NCBI GenBank assembly: GCA_910583725.1
Contig: CAJTXZ010000008.1
Span: 36,976-100,975, forward strand
Source: an uncultured Vampirovibrio sp.
GTDB lineage: Bacteria > Cyanobacteriota > Vampirovibrionia > Gastranaerophilales > Gastranaerophilaceae
Direction of reading: 5' to 3'
DNA: 64,000 bases
The notes under the pieces were generated by a model. It made no database searches, was not told where the DNA came from, and saw nothing but the letters and a program-made list of their open reading frames with translations. The position numbers were made by a program, and so were the translations under genes. Below, one piece after another: positions 1 to 8,594 of this stretch (within the stretch, counting starts at the first letter, position 1; every line of letters begins with the position of its first letter).

Positions 1-222
1 TTGCAGTTTTGCTTTTTGCCTTTTATTATATCTATCAGAATATTCATCAAATGTTCTTTGTTTAATTGATTTGGATGAACTTTTGAATTCATCTGTTTTT
101 GGCGTTCTTTCAAAATCGGAAGAAGGGTATGGATATAGTCTTTCCCTTTTACCGCCAGTCTTTGTTCCTTGCCACCCATTTTTAATGGGTGTAAATTCGA
201 TTTCTCTTCCAGTTGTTGACAT
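1..222 (-). CDS. Hypothetical protein, N-terminal part only (runs off the window)
   Basis: The minus strand is open from an ATG at 222 to the window edge (74 codons, no stop). The start has a weak purine-rich site (GAGAAATAAGAA) just upstream. The visible part starts MSTTGREIEFTPIKNGW and is hydrophilic and basic, with many Ser, Lys, Arg and Thr residues, no membrane segment and no family I recognise. It lies downstream of rpmB on the same strand, separated by a terminator-like hairpin, so it is probably transcribed separately. The opposite-strand frame here is AT-driven and unconvincing. No function can be given. Confidence 0.5.
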   Translation of the reverse strand, partial: MSTTGREIEFTPIKNGWQGTKTGGKRERLYPYPSSDFERTPKTDEFKSSSKSIKQRTFDEYSDRYNKRQKAKLQ

Positions 223-294
223 TTCTTATTTCTCAAAAATTATAGACAATATATTTTAATAAAAAACAACTGCTTCAAATAATTTACAAAAAAA

Positions 295-348
295 CATAAA
301 ACTTGAAGCTTTGTTAAGAAAAAATTCTTGCCCGCCTCAAGTTTTATG
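295..348 (-). terminator. Rho-independent terminator of rpmB
   Basis: Perfect 12-bp inverted repeat (295-306 with 337-348). Read on the minus strand the second arm is followed at once by seven T residues. It lies 25 bp past the rpmB stop codon. A smaller AAGAA/TTCTT hairpin sits in the loop. Confidence 0.75.
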
Positions 349-372
349 CTCTAAAACTATTGTCAATAAAGC

Positions 373-564
373 CTATACAGCTTTTTGAACTTTGCCTGCC
401 CTTATGCAGGAAGTGCAAACTTTAATTCTCTTTACTTGTCCATTGATGATAACCTTAACATTTTGAAGGTTTGGCAATTGTCTGTATATATGATGCTTAT
501 GAGAGAATGAAAGTTTTGAAGCTTTTTTTGATTTCTTTCCGCAGCATTCGCAAATTATTGACAT
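373..564 (-). CDS. rpmB: 50S ribosomal protein L28
   Basis: This 63-residue protein is the bacterial L28 of the large ribosomal subunit. It has the family core RQLPNLQNVKV in the middle and the C-terminal RAGKVQKA motif, and its length is normal. It is the zinc-binding form: C5-x2-C8 near the N-terminus and C50-x2-C53 near the C-terminus form a four-cysteine site. An AAAGGATG site precedes the ATG at 564. It stands alone, divergent from the EF-hand gene across about 190 bp that must hold both promoters, and a hairpin terminator follows. Identification is secure. Confidence 0.96.
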   Translation of the reverse strand: MSIICECCGKKSKKASKLSFSHKHHIYRQLPNLQNVKVIINGQVKRIKVCTSCIRAGKVQKAV

Positions 565-757
565 TATTATTCATCCTTTCGAATTTATTTTATCAGTATT
601 TCTATCTTATGACAAAAAGCTTAATAGTCAAGTGTATACTCTAAATTCAGATATAAGAATTGTTTAGATTTGTAACAAAAAATAACAAAAGTATAAAGTT
701 TCACAGAAGCGAAGTCGATATTTAAACTATGTTAAAAATAAAAAGGAGAAAAGAGCC

Positions 758-2050
758 ATGGGGATTGACCATTCAAATTTTGTAAATTTAGACACTAACC
801 AAACCATCAAAAAGAGCGCTTTATTAAAAGCAAAAGACTATGACCAAAAAACAATGGATACGATTGAAAAGTATTATCAGAAGTCAAATCAGCTCTTTAA
901 TTTTAGTGATGGGCTGAATGCTAGTGAAATAACAACCATTTTTAAAGAAGTGGATACTGATGGCAATCACGATATTACCGATGAAGAATTGGCTGCTTTT
1001 TGCCAGAAAGCAGGTGTTCAAGGCAAGGAAAACCAGATTAAAAGTTTTATAGAAAATCTTATATGTGTAGTAAAAAACAATAAAGCCGAAGACATTGAAA
1101 CAAAGGCTGCGGCAAAAACAGATGGCACAGATTGCCCCAATGAAGAAGCTGCAGCTACTGAAGATGCCGGAGGTGTTGGAGGAGGCGGCGGCGCAGGCGG
1201 TGCTGATGGTGTTGAAGCAGCAGGCGGAATGGATGATAAAATTAATGCCTCGCTTGAAGAATTGGACAGAATGATAGCGGAAAAACAAGACCAAATTAGG
1301 GCTAAAAATATAGACCTTGAACAGGTTAAAGCAGATATAACTGCAAAAAATACAGAAATTGCTGGTAAAAAAGACGAGATTGCTGCTAAAGAAACTCAAA
1401 TAAGTGATTTAGAACAACAAATAACCCAAAAAAATGAAGAAATAGATAATAAAAAAGGTGAGATTGCAGATAAAAAAGAAGAAATAGAGGCCAAAAAAGG
1501 CGAAATTACAGAACAAAAAAGCGTGTACGCCGAGGCTAAAGCACACACTGCCAGCTGTAAACAGGCTGTTGCATCCGCAAGAGCTGCAGTAAGCTCTGCT
1601 TCAAAGAAACAAAAAGCAAGCGCGCAAAGAGCCTTGCAGCAAGCAGAAAAAGCCTTGCAACAAGCGCAAAAAGCTGAAGAAAAAGCAAAGCAAAAATTGG
1701 AAAAATTAAAACAGGAGCTGGCAAAGCTTCAAGAAGAACTAGCAAACCTCGAAGAAGAACTTGCCGGGCTTGAAGAAGAAAAAGCAACCTTGGAAGCTGA
1801 CAAGGAAACTGCAACTCAAGAATTGGCAAAACTCAAAGATGATTTAACGAGGCTTGAAGAAGACAAACAGGGGCTTGAGGAAAAGAAAGCCCACCTTGAA
1901 GACGACCTGACACAGCTTCAAGAAGATTTAGCTGATCTTGAAGCATTGAGAGACCGTTTGCTTCAACAAGAAGGCAGTCAGCAGCAGGATATTGGTTATG
2001 GTGAATATGGTCAAGATAATAATTATGACTATGAATATTCAGAATATTAA
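758..2050 (+). CDS. EF-hand and long coiled-coil protein of unknown function
   Basis: This 430-residue protein has four visible parts. Residues 1-100 contain one canonical calcium-binding EF-hand loop (residues 66-77, DTDGNHDITDEE, with acidic or polar residues at loop positions 1, 3, 5, 7, 9 and 12), flanked by helices. Residues about 105-158 are an Ala/Gly/Glu linker with a run of glycines. Residues about 160-405 are a continuous, highly charged coiled coil made of repeated I-x-x-K-K-x-E-I units. The last 20 residues are rich in Tyr, Asp, Gln and Gly. There is no signal peptide or membrane segment. A clear GGAG lies 10 bp before the ATG, and a terminator follows. Calcium binding is inferred from the loop only. 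Possible roles are a cytoplasmic scaffold or a substrate of a non-classical secretion route; neither is shown. Confidence 0.88.
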   Translation: MGIDHSNFVNLDTNQTIKKSALLKAKDYDQKTMDTIEKYYQKSNQLFNFSDGLNASEITTIFKEVDTDGNHDITDEELAAFCQKAGVQGKENQIKSFIENLICVVKNNKAEDIETKAAAKTDGTDCPNEEAAATEDAGGVGGGGGAGGADGVEAAGGMDDKINASLEELDRMIAEKQDQIRAKNIDLEQVKADITAKNTEIAGKKDEIAAKETQISDLEQQITQKNEEIDNKKGEIADKKEEIEAKKGEITEQKSVYAEAKAHTASCKQAVASARAAVSSASKKQKASAQRALQQAEKALQQAQKAEEKAKQKLEKLKQELAKLQEELANLEEELAGLEEEKATLEADKETATQELAKLKDDLTRLEEDKQGLEEKKAHLEDDLTQLQEDLADLEALRDRLLQQEGSQQQDIGYGEYGQDNNYDYEYSEY

Positions 2051-2121
2051 ATATAAAAATATCATAAGAGATTAAGATAATCGTTATAATGTTTTGTCTT
2101 GTGTAAATATATTTTACTGAT

Positions 2122-2170
2122 AAATGATGGTCAACATACTTTAAAAAAATGTTGGCCATCATTTATATTT
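2122..2170 (+). terminator. Terminator-like hairpin after the EF-hand gene
   Basis: A 16-bp inverted repeat (2122-2137 with 2149-2164, one G-T wobble) with an 11-nt A-rich loop is followed by an AT-rich stretch (ATATTTT). It is about 70 bp past the stop and ends the plus-strand unit. The minus gene that ends at 2225 may use it as well. Confidence 0.65.
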
Positions 2171-2224
2171 TAATACTTTATTGTGGCAAGGATGAAACAA
2201 TGTTTATAATAGATAAACTATAAA

Positions 2225-3061
2225 TTATTGTTGATAAATCCACACGTCAAAGCCTTCTTTGCCAAAGCTCCCGGCGACATTTCTTGCAACATCCATATTT
2301 GAATATGAGCCGATTTGAAGACAATAAACATCGTCAACCTTCCTTATAAATGGTGCAATTTTTGCTTTGGAGTTTTTCATAGCGCTTTGCGCAGTTTTTG
2401 CTTCATCGAATGTTGAATATTTTCCTATTAATACTTTTATATTAGATTTAGCAGGAAGTTCGATTGGGGCAAAATTACTGTTTGTTGTGCTTGCAGAAGT
2501 AGAAGCGTCGCCAGCTTTTTTGGGCAAAAGTTGTGCTTTTTCGCTATTTTGCTCTGTTTGGGTTGTTTTTTGCGGTTGTTTTTTCTGAGGTTTTGATTCA
2601 TTTTGTGCAAATTCTTCCAAATCTGAATCAATATCTTCTTCAATGTTTGATTTTAGTCTTTCAAAATGTTCAAAGTTCATCACTTCGTTTTTGTCTCTAT
2701 CTTGCGGTAATACGCGGCTTTCTGACGGAGCATTTTCTTCTTGTTGAATAAGCGTGAGTCTTTTATCAATGCTTCTTTTGTCTGCATCGTAGGTATCATT
2801 AAAGTACCCGTCATTTATGTTTGAATTTGGCGCCTGCTTGGAAGCTTCGGCCCAATTTCTGCCGTATTCAATGTCTACGCGCTTAGCGTATTTTTTGATA
2901 AATACAACAACACAAATAAACATTATACAAAAAGTGACAAAGGAGAGTTTTAGAATTCTTTTAATTTTTTCAACCCTTTTTTCCACTCTCTGCACGCGTG
3001 ATGGGTTCATTCTGCTTTTTTTATAGGTAAGATAATCAGATGATGAATTTTTTATATTCAC
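2225..3061 (-). CDS. Membrane-anchored SPOR-domain protein
   Basis: The 278-residue protein has a short basic cytoplasmic N-terminus, one membrane helix at about residues 38-55, a long low-complexity Lys/Glu/Gln/Ser periplasmic linker (about 60-200) and a C-terminal SPOR domain (about 205-276), recognisable from IKVLIGKYSTFDEAK and VYCLQIGSYSNMDVAR. SPOR domains bind denuded glycan strands at division septa, so a role in cell division or peptidoglycan remodelling is likely. The start is GTG at 3061, overlapping the TAG stop of the DUF366 gene (TAGTG), with a G-rich Shine-Dalgarno stretch upstream, so the two are translationally coupled. It is the last gene of the HEAT-queC-DUF366-SPOR operon. 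Family identification is good; no specific orthologue (FtsN, DamX) is implied. Confidence 0.88.
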   Translation of the reverse strand: MNIKNSSSDYLTYKKSRMNPSRVQRVEKRVEKIKRILKLSFVTFCIMFICVVVFIKKYAKRVDIEYGRNWAEASKQAPNSNINDGYFNDTYDADKRSIDKRLTLIQQEENAPSESRVLPQDRDKNEVMNFEHFERLKSNIEEDIDSDLEEFAQNESKPQKKQPQKTTQTEQNSEKAQLLPKKAGDASTSASTTNSNFAPIELPAKSNIKVLIGKYSTFDEAKTAQSAMKNSKAKIAPFIRKVDDVYCLQIGSYSNMDVARNVAGSFGKEGFDVWIYQQ

Positions 3062-3615
3062 TATAAAACCCCCCTTACCTTTGATTTTGCAAAATTCATA
3101 TCTTCTATTTCTTCTGTAAATCTATCTAAAATTTTGTTTGCAAATTCTTTTATGTTGTTTATACCTGCTTCATTTAGTGATGAAACACTGATGGGCGCAC
3201 CTTCTGATACAATATTTAGTGCTGTGTGCACAAGAGATGAAGTTAAGGATTTTGTTGCGATTGAAACAGAAAGTTTTTTGTTATTTATAAATAAGTCATC
3301 TCCGTTTCTTTTTGTTTTGATGCCATATTCTTCAAGTGTTTCTTTGATTATACAGATAAAAAGTCTCTGGTTTGAAACCATATGAGCCAGATTTGCTTCA
3401 AAATCTTCAATTATAAAATTAAGCATTTTATCAGATGAAATTGGTTCGTCATTAATAACATCTTCAATGTCAACCATTTCAGTCAAATCAACCTTTACGG
3501 GTCCTATAAAACTACAGATTGCACTTCCTTTGACATTGAAATTTTTGTATATCCAATGGGGTGAAAGTTCTTTTCCTGTATATGTTATTTCTTTATCTAT
3601 AAATATGCTTTTCAT
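3061..3615 (-). CDS. DUF366 family protein
   Basis: This 184-residue soluble protein matches the DUF366 family as I know it: an N-terminal SHWIY/F-like motif (here SPHWIYKNF), a conserved SFIGPVKVDL-MVDIED block, the central RRGDDLY-like motif (here KRNGDDLF), then the KLSVSIAT motif, and a C-terminal SKVRGVL. The function is not established. It lies between queC and the SPOR gene, in one minus-strand unit. A queC-DUF366 pairing suggests a link to 7-deazaguanine or queuosine metabolism, but that is inference from position. The ATG at 3615 has a poor ribosome binding site. Confidence 0.85.
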   Translation of the reverse strand: MKSIFIDKEITYTGKELSPHWIYKNFNVKGSAICSFIGPVKVDLTEMVDIEDVINDEPISSDKMLNFIIEDFEANLAHMVSNQRLFICIIKETLEEYGIKTKRNGDDLFINNKKLSVSIATKSLTSSLVHTALNIVSEGAPISVSSLNEAGINNIKEFANKILDRFTEEIEDMNFAKSKVRGVL

Positions 3616-3652
3616 AATTAATTACTTTTTATTATCTATATTAAATAATCTT

Positions 3653-4360
3653 TTAAAATAAAAGATTTATCAAGTCTTCATGCTTGCTTTTTAATATTGC
3701 GGCTTTCAAGCGTTTACAGCTTTCGCATTTGCCGCAGTGTTTTATATTATTTTTAGTACTATTATAACAGCTTTTTAAAAGTTTAAAATTAACATTAAGC
3801 TTTATTGCAAAGTCTATTATTTCATGCTTTTCTAAATTTATCAAAGGACTGAAAACCTTTGGATGGGCATTTGTTGAATATTTAAAAAATTCGTTTGCGC
3901 ATAAGCAAAAACTGCTGGAGTTATCGCTGAATGTTTCTGCCTCCTCTTTATTGCCGCCAAATATAATACTATCATAATTATACGAATCGCAAAAGCATGC
4001 AGCAATGTTTATAAATAATCCATTTCTGTTCGGCACCCAGACGGCTTTTGCACTGTTTTTATCTAATACATCAAAATTAATATCTTCATTATTATTAAGG
4101 GCGGAATTACTGATTTCATTAAGGAAAGGGAGTTTAATTACCTTGTGTTCTACATTATAAAACTGACAAATTTTGCTTGCAGCTTCTATTTCGTCTTTGC
4201 TTGCTCTTTGTCCGTAATCAAAGGTTAAAGCAAGTTTTAAATCACAGTGTTTTTTTGCCCAAACAAAACTTACATAAGAATCAAGTCCGCCAGATAGCAA
4301 GATAACCGTTTTTTCGTTAGATATATCATAATTGCCGCCAGTTGATAGATTATTCTTCAT
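3653..4360 (-). CDS. queC: 7-cyano-7-deazaguanine synthase QueC
   Basis: QueC uses ATP and ammonia to convert 7-carboxy-7-deazaguanine to preQ0, the precursor of queuosine in tRNA. The 235-residue sequence has the PP-loop motif SGGLDS (residues 23-28), FDYGQR (48-52 region), the GGNKEEAETFSDNS loop, and the four zinc-ligand cysteines C198, C209, C212 and C215 in C-x10-CGKCESC. It overlaps the end of the HEAT-repeat gene by 11 bp, so translation is coupled. No queD, queE or folE is seen in the window. Identification is secure. Confidence 0.96.
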   Translation of the reverse strand: MKNNLSTGGNYDISNEKTVILLSGGLDSYVSFVWAKKHCDLKLALTFDYGQRASKDEIEAASKICQFYNVEHKVIKLPFLNEISNSALNNNEDINFDVLDKNSAKAVWVPNRNGLFINIAACFCDSYNYDSIIFGGNKEEAETFSDNSSSFCLCANEFFKYSTNAHPKVFSPLINLEKHEIIDFAIKLNVNFKLLKSCYNSTKNNIKHCGKCESCKRLKAAILKSKHEDLINLLF

Positions 4361-5309
4361 TTTCTAATATATTCCTTGCTTCATCTTTGCAATAATAAGG
4401 CATAGTTTCATCTTCCAGGATTTCTCTCAGTGTTTCTTTTGAGGATAAGTTATACAATGCAATGACGGCGTTTTTTGCCACCTCTTCGTTATCGTCAAAC
4501 AGCATTTTTTTAATTAAATTATAAGCTTCATCAGAGCCTGAATTCATTAAGGATTCAATAGCATTTAGGCGTATTTGCGGAGATTCATCTAAAAGAGCTT
4601 CTTTTAGTGCTGAAATAACTCTTTTATTTTTAGATATGTTAATTTTTCCAAGTGCTTCAATAACTCTTTCTTTTAAAAATGTAAATTTATCCAGAAAACA
4701 TTTTTTAGCTTCAAGTACCGTTAAAAGCGGGTCAACTGCGCGCATATCACCAATCATCCCAAGGGCCACGGCTGCGGATTCTCTTACATAAACTGATTTT
4801 TCACTTTCATCTGAAACAACATTTATTAAAGGCTCTACGGCATTTTTGTCTCCTATTTTTCCAAGAGCTTCGCACGCAGCTAAGCGAAACTTATAATTTT
4901 CGCCCTTGTTATTAAGGCAATATAGAATAGGAGTAATTGACCTTATGTCTTTATAGTTTGATATTGCTTTGAGGCACAAAACACGCACATCAATAAAAGT
5001 ATTTAAGTCTTCATTGCTTATAGCGTGGGAATCTTTTGCGAGAAGAAAATCCAGCAAATCATCAAGATTATGCGGATGTCTTAATCTGTCAATTTCTTTT
5101 ATTAGTGTTTTTAAAAATTCTAAATCGACACTTTTTTGCAGAAGGGCAGAGTAAAAGGAGGCTAAATCATCCTTTGAATATTTTTGTCTAAGTTCTGTAA
5201 AAAATGAGGAAAAGTCGCCCTTGTAAGCTTTCAGAGATTCTTCGAGCGAATCGATTAAGCCTGAAACTGCATCTGGCGTAAGTTTAACTAGATACGGTTT
5301 TTCCTCCAT
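4350..5309 (-). CDS. HEAT-repeat protein
   Basis: This 319-residue soluble protein is built of HEAT-like repeats (about residues 115-315), visible as recurring blocks such as ACEALGKIGDKNAVEPL, ESAAVALGMIGDMRAVDPL and VIEALGKINISKN. These resemble the PBS-lyase-type HEAT repeats common in cyanobacteria. The N-terminal 110 residues are helical but less regular. Such repeats are protein-binding scaffolds; the lyase activity of CpcE/F relatives cannot be assumed, since no phycobiliprotein genes are seen. It is the first gene of the queC operon, divergent from dnaG. Confidence 0.85.
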   Translation of the reverse strand: MEEKPYLVKLTPDAVSGLIDSLEESLKAYKGDFSSFFTELRQKYSKDDLASFYSALLQKSVDLEFLKTLIKEIDRLRHPHNLDDLLDFLLAKDSHAISNEDLNTFIDVRVLCLKAISNYKDIRSITPILYCLNNKGENYKFRLAACEALGKIGDKNAVEPLINVVSDESEKSVYVRESAAVALGMIGDMRAVDPLLTVLEAKKCFLDKFTFLKERVIEALGKINISKNKRVISALKEALLDESPQIRLNAIESLMNSGSDEAYNLIKKMLFDDNEEVAKNAVIALYNLSSKETLREILEDETMPYYCKDEARNILENEE

Positions 5310-5385
5310 TTATTAACCCAAAAACTGTCTACCTGATAATAAAATACTATAAAAATTGTTATTTTTACATTCTTTGTAAACTTTT

Positions 5386-5413
5386 TTGACAAAATCTCGT
5401 AAATATATACAAA
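5386..5413 (+). promoter_or_regulatory. Probable sigma-70-type promoter of dnaG-rpoD
   Basis: A perfect -35 box TTGACA (5386-5391) is followed after 16 bp by TACAAA (5408-5413), within an AT-rich run. It is 34 bp before the dnaG ATG. Confidence 0.45.
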
Positions 5414-5426
5414 AAGTTTTGTCTTG

Positions 5427-5438
5427 GTGGTATACCAC
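5427..5438. promoter_or_regulatory. 12-bp palindrome upstream of dnaG
   Basis: GTGGTATACCAC is a perfect palindrome that lies between the predicted dnaG promoter and its AAAGGA ribosome binding site. It could be an operator or a small 5'-UTR hairpin. I saw no second copy in the window. Confidence 0.35.
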
Positions 5439-5446
5439 AAAAGGAT

Positions 5447-7324
5447 ATGAGTGAACTTACCTATCAACAAGCAACAGAAGAAATAAAAAACCGGCTTGAT
5501 ATAGTAGATGTGATATCAAAGTATGTTGTGCTTAAAAAATCAGGGCATAACTATATGGGGCTTTGTCCTTTTCATAATGAAAAAACACCATCTTTTACCG
5601 TGACACCTTCAAGACAGATTTTTAAGTGTTTTGGCTGCGGTGAGGGCGGTGATGTTTTTTCATTCCTTATGAAAATAAATAATCAAAATTTTGCAGAAGT
5701 GCTTCAAGAACAGGCTGATATTTTTGGAATACAACTTCCAAAGGGCGGTTCTAATGTATCTAGCAAAGAATACAAAAAAGAAAAAGACAGACTTCTTGAA
5801 GCTGTTAAATATGCTATGGAATTCTACCATAATAATCTTATTAAAAATGATGCTGCTTTGTTATACCTTGAAAAAAGAGGTGTTGGTGAAGTTGCAATAG
5901 GAAGTTTTTTTCTAGGGCTTGCACCAAAAACAAATTTTGAATTAAAAAATCATTTAAGGGAATTAGGCTATACTAATGATGAAATGTATAAAGCCGGTCT
6001 TTTGTATGAAAAAAACGGTGATTTTCTTGACAGATTCAGAAACAGGCTTATCATCCCTATTATGGACGTTAACAATAATCCTATTGCCTTTGGTGCAAGA
6101 GCAATAATAGACGGCCAAAATCCGAAATATTTGAATTCGCCCGATTCTTCAATTTATAATAAAAGTTCTGTCCTTTTTGGCTTAAACAGGGCAAAAGAGG
6201 CCATAAAAAATGAAGATGGCGTAATTGTTATGGAAGGATATTTTGATGTAATTTCGGCCCAGGTGAATGGAGTCAGAAATGCTGTTGCATCCTGTGGTAC
6301 AGCCCTTACACCGCAGCATATCAAGCTTTTAAGCCGTTACACAACAAGTAGAAGGATATTTTTAGCATTTGATCAGGATGCAGCGGGAAGAAAGGCAGTA
6401 AAGCTTGGCGCCCAGGTGATAAAAGAGATATTTTCAGGTCTTGGCAATATTAAACAATATGACTCAAGCTACTCGGGCACGTCCGATAATGTATGCGAAA
6501 TACGTGTTGTGCCGCAGGCGGGTGGGAAAGATCCAGATGAATATATAAGAGAATTTGGTGCGGAAAATTATAAGGAAGAAATTAAAAAAGCTCCGCTTCT
6601 TTTGGATTTTGAACTTGAGATGCTTTTTCTTAATTGCCCAAAGAATCCTACAGCCCAGGAAAAAAGTGAGTTAGTACAACAAATAGTGTATATTTTACAA
6701 GAAATCAAAAATCCCATTATTTTGGCCGATTACATTAAAAACATCTCATTTAAACTTAATATAGATGAGTCTACCCTGAAAAATCAGGTGGAGATTAATC
6801 AGGTTGAGTCCGATGAATTGTATCAAAATGTAACAATTCAGCCATCCAAAATGCTCTATAAAAAAATAGCAAAAACTAACTTAAATGCCCGCTATGAAAG
6901 GATGGAGGATAATTTGGTGAAGCTTGCTCTTCAAGCAAATACGCCCGAAAAAAAAGCCTATTTTATAAAGGCGATTGATGGGTATAAACCCGCTTCAGAA
7001 GCTAATTTAAAGATACTTGAAGACATTGACAAAACCATATTGGAATCCGATAATGTTGAATCAATAGCAAAAAAACTTTTTTCCAGGTTTTATAATGATA
7101 TAGAAATACAAAAAGATTTAACAGACAAAATTTTTTCCTCAGCCGAATTTGAAACATTAACATACAATGATTATATTCAATCTGTTCAAGAAACTTTCCT
7201 GAGACTGAATCAATTGAAACGAAACCAGAAAAAGGAAGAACTGCGGCAGAAAAACAGGGACAGAAACTTAACAGAAGAAGATAAGATTACAATCTCAAAA
7301 GAAATTCTGAGTGGAAACATTTAA
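5447..7324 (+). CDS. dnaG: DNA primase
   Basis: DnaG makes the RNA primers for replication. The 625-residue protein has the N-terminal zinc-binding domain (C40, H43, C61, C64; CPFHNEKTPSF and FKCFGCGEGGDV), the RNA polymerase core with RNRLIIPI at about 199, and the TOPRIM fold with E263 in VMEGYFDV and D309/D311 in FDQDAAGRKA. The C-terminal about 200 residues form a helical helicase-interaction region. An insertion of about 25 residues follows the TOPRIM DxD motif (YDSSYSGTSDN region), before the PGGKDPDE-like motif. A 33-bp gap precedes rpoD on the same strand, so the two are probably co-transcribed, as in many bacteria. Identification is secure. Confidence 0.97.
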   Translation: MSELTYQQATEEIKNRLDIVDVISKYVVLKKSGHNYMGLCPFHNEKTPSFTVTPSRQIFKCFGCGEGGDVFSFLMKINNQNFAEVLQEQADIFGIQLPKGGSNVSSKEYKKEKDRLLEAVKYAMEFYHNNLIKNDAALLYLEKRGVGEVAIGSFFLGLAPKTNFELKNHLRELGYTNDEMYKAGLLYEKNGDFLDRFRNRLIIPIMDVNNNPIAFGARAIIDGQNPKYLNSPDSSIYNKSSVLFGLNRAKEAIKNEDGVIVMEGYFDVISAQVNGVRNAVASCGTALTPQHIKLLSRYTTSRRIFLAFDQDAAGRKAVKLGAQVIKEIFSGLGNIKQYDSSYSGTSDNVCEIRVVPQAGGKDPDEYIREFGAENYKEEIKKAPLLLDFELEMLFLNCPKNPTAQEKSELVQQIVYILQEIKNPIILADYIKNISFKLNIDESTLKNQVEINQVESDELYQNVTIQPSKMLYKKIAKTNLNARYERMEDNLVKLALQANTPEKKAYFIKAIDGYKPASEANLKILEDIDKTILESDNVESIAKKLFSRFYNDIEIQKDLTDKIFSSAEFETLTYNDYIQSVQETFLRLNQLKRNQKKEELRQKNRDRNLTEEDKITISKEILSGNI

Positions 7325-7356
7325 AAACGACAGCACAAGCAAAATGGAGAATCTAA

Positions 7357-8427
7357 ATGACAAGAAAAAGAAGTTCAGACCAATCTGTAATTAGTGTGGT
7401 TGATAAAGATTCAGAAGATATGGGCGATGATAGCTTTTTTGAAAATTCTGCCCTTGAAACGGATAATATTTCAAATATTATAAGGTCGCAGGCGGGAATT
7501 GATGTGAGCACCCTTTCAAGTTCAGCTTTCTTTGAAAAAGAAGATGATGAAGAAGAAGGCGATGGAATGGCTGTGCCGAAGGGCATTTCAATCGATGATC
7601 CTGTCAGAATGTATTTAAGAGAAATTGGCAGAATTAAGCTTCTTACTGCTGATGAAGAGATTGACCTTGCAAGAAAAATTGTCGCAGGCGGAAATTCCGG
7701 TGCTGTTGCAAAGAGAAAACTTGTTCAGGCAAACTTAAGATTGGTTGTAAGCATTGCAAAAAAATATGTAGGCCGCGGAATGCTTTTTTTGGACCTTATT
7801 CAGGAAGGCAATTTGGGACTAATTCGCGCTGCTGAAAAGTTTGACCATGAAAGAGGGTATAAATTTTCAACATATGCTACCTGGTGGATTAGGCAGGCCA
7901 TAACAAGGGCAATTGCAGACCAGGCAAGAACAATTAGAATTCCTGTTCATATGGTTGAAACAATTAATAAACTTAAAAAAGTTACAAGAAAACTTGCGCA
8001 GGAACTTGCAAGAAAGCCATCTGAAGAAGAGCTATCTGTTGAGATGGGCATTTCAATCAATAAATTAAGGGAAATCATTAAGGTGGCCCAGGAACCTTTA
8101 AGCCTTGAAACGCCTATTGGTAAAGAGGAAGATTCCCGCCTTGGCGATTTTATTGAAGATAAAGATGCTGACGCTCCTGTTAAAACTGTTGCCCATGAGC
8201 TTTTAAGGGAAGATTTGGCAGAAGTATTGGGCAGTCTTTCTCCAAGAGAAAGAGATGTTTTAAGATTGAGATTTGGTATGGATGACGGCAGACAAAGGAC
8301 TTTAGAAGAAGTGGGCCAGTTGTTCGGTGTTACAAGGGAGAGAATCAGACAAATTGAAGCTAAGGCTCTAAGAAAGCTGAGACATCCAAATCGCTCAAAG
8401 AGATTAAAAGAATACATTGAGGTGTAA
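7357..8427 (+). CDS. rpoD: Primary RNA polymerase sigma factor (sigma-70/RpoD)
   Basis: The 356-residue protein has region 1.2 (DPVRMYLREIGRIKLLT, about 81-97), region 2 with DLIQEGNLGLIRAAEKFD and the -10-recognition segment YATWWIRQAI, region 3, and region 4.2 with the helix-turn-helix LEEVGQLFGVTRERIRQIEAK. It lacks the large E. coli-type non-conserved region; instead the first 75 residues are a short acidic, low-complexity region 1.1 substitute. This fits a cyanobacterial SigA-type size. GGAG lies before the ATG. It is downstream of dnaG and ends in a strong terminator. Confidence 0.97.
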   Translation: MTRKRSSDQSVISVVDKDSEDMGDDSFFENSALETDNISNIIRSQAGIDVSTLSSSAFFEKEDDEEEGDGMAVPKGISIDDPVRMYLREIGRIKLLTADEEIDLARKIVAGGNSGAVAKRKLVQANLRLVVSIAKKYVGRGMLFLDLIQEGNLGLIRAAEKFDHERGYKFSTYATWWIRQAITRAIADQARTIRIPVHMVETINKLKKVTRKLAQELARKPSEEELSVEMGISINKLREIIKVAQEPLSLETPIGKEEDSRLGDFIEDKDADAPVKTVAHELLREDLAEVLGSLSPRERDVLRLRFGMDDGRQRTLEEVGQLFGVTRERIRQIEAKALRKLRHPNRSKRLKEYIEV

Positions 8428-8440
8428 AAGCTCATTTTTA

Positions 8441-8490
8441 TATTAAAAAGCCCGGCAGAAATAAATTGCAGGGCTTTTTAATATTTGATT
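8441..8490 (+). terminator. Rho-independent terminator of dnaG-rpoD
   Basis: Perfect 13-bp inverted repeat (8441-8453 with 8471-8483) ending GGGCTTTTTAATA, followed by a T-rich stretch, 13 bp after the rpoD stop. Confidence 0.85.
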
Positions 8491-8594
8491 TTGTTTGTAT
8501 TTTTAAGAGGTTGGGCTTGCTGTGTGCTGTAAGTTATGCTAATTTTGCAGGTTTAATTTTGGTGAAATATCTACTGACTCTTTTTCATAAAAGA

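Noticed and set aside
71..259. Plus-strand open frame of 62 codons at the left edge
   Set aside because: No ribosome binding site; the minus strand over the same stretch has a more protein-like frame with a start at 222.
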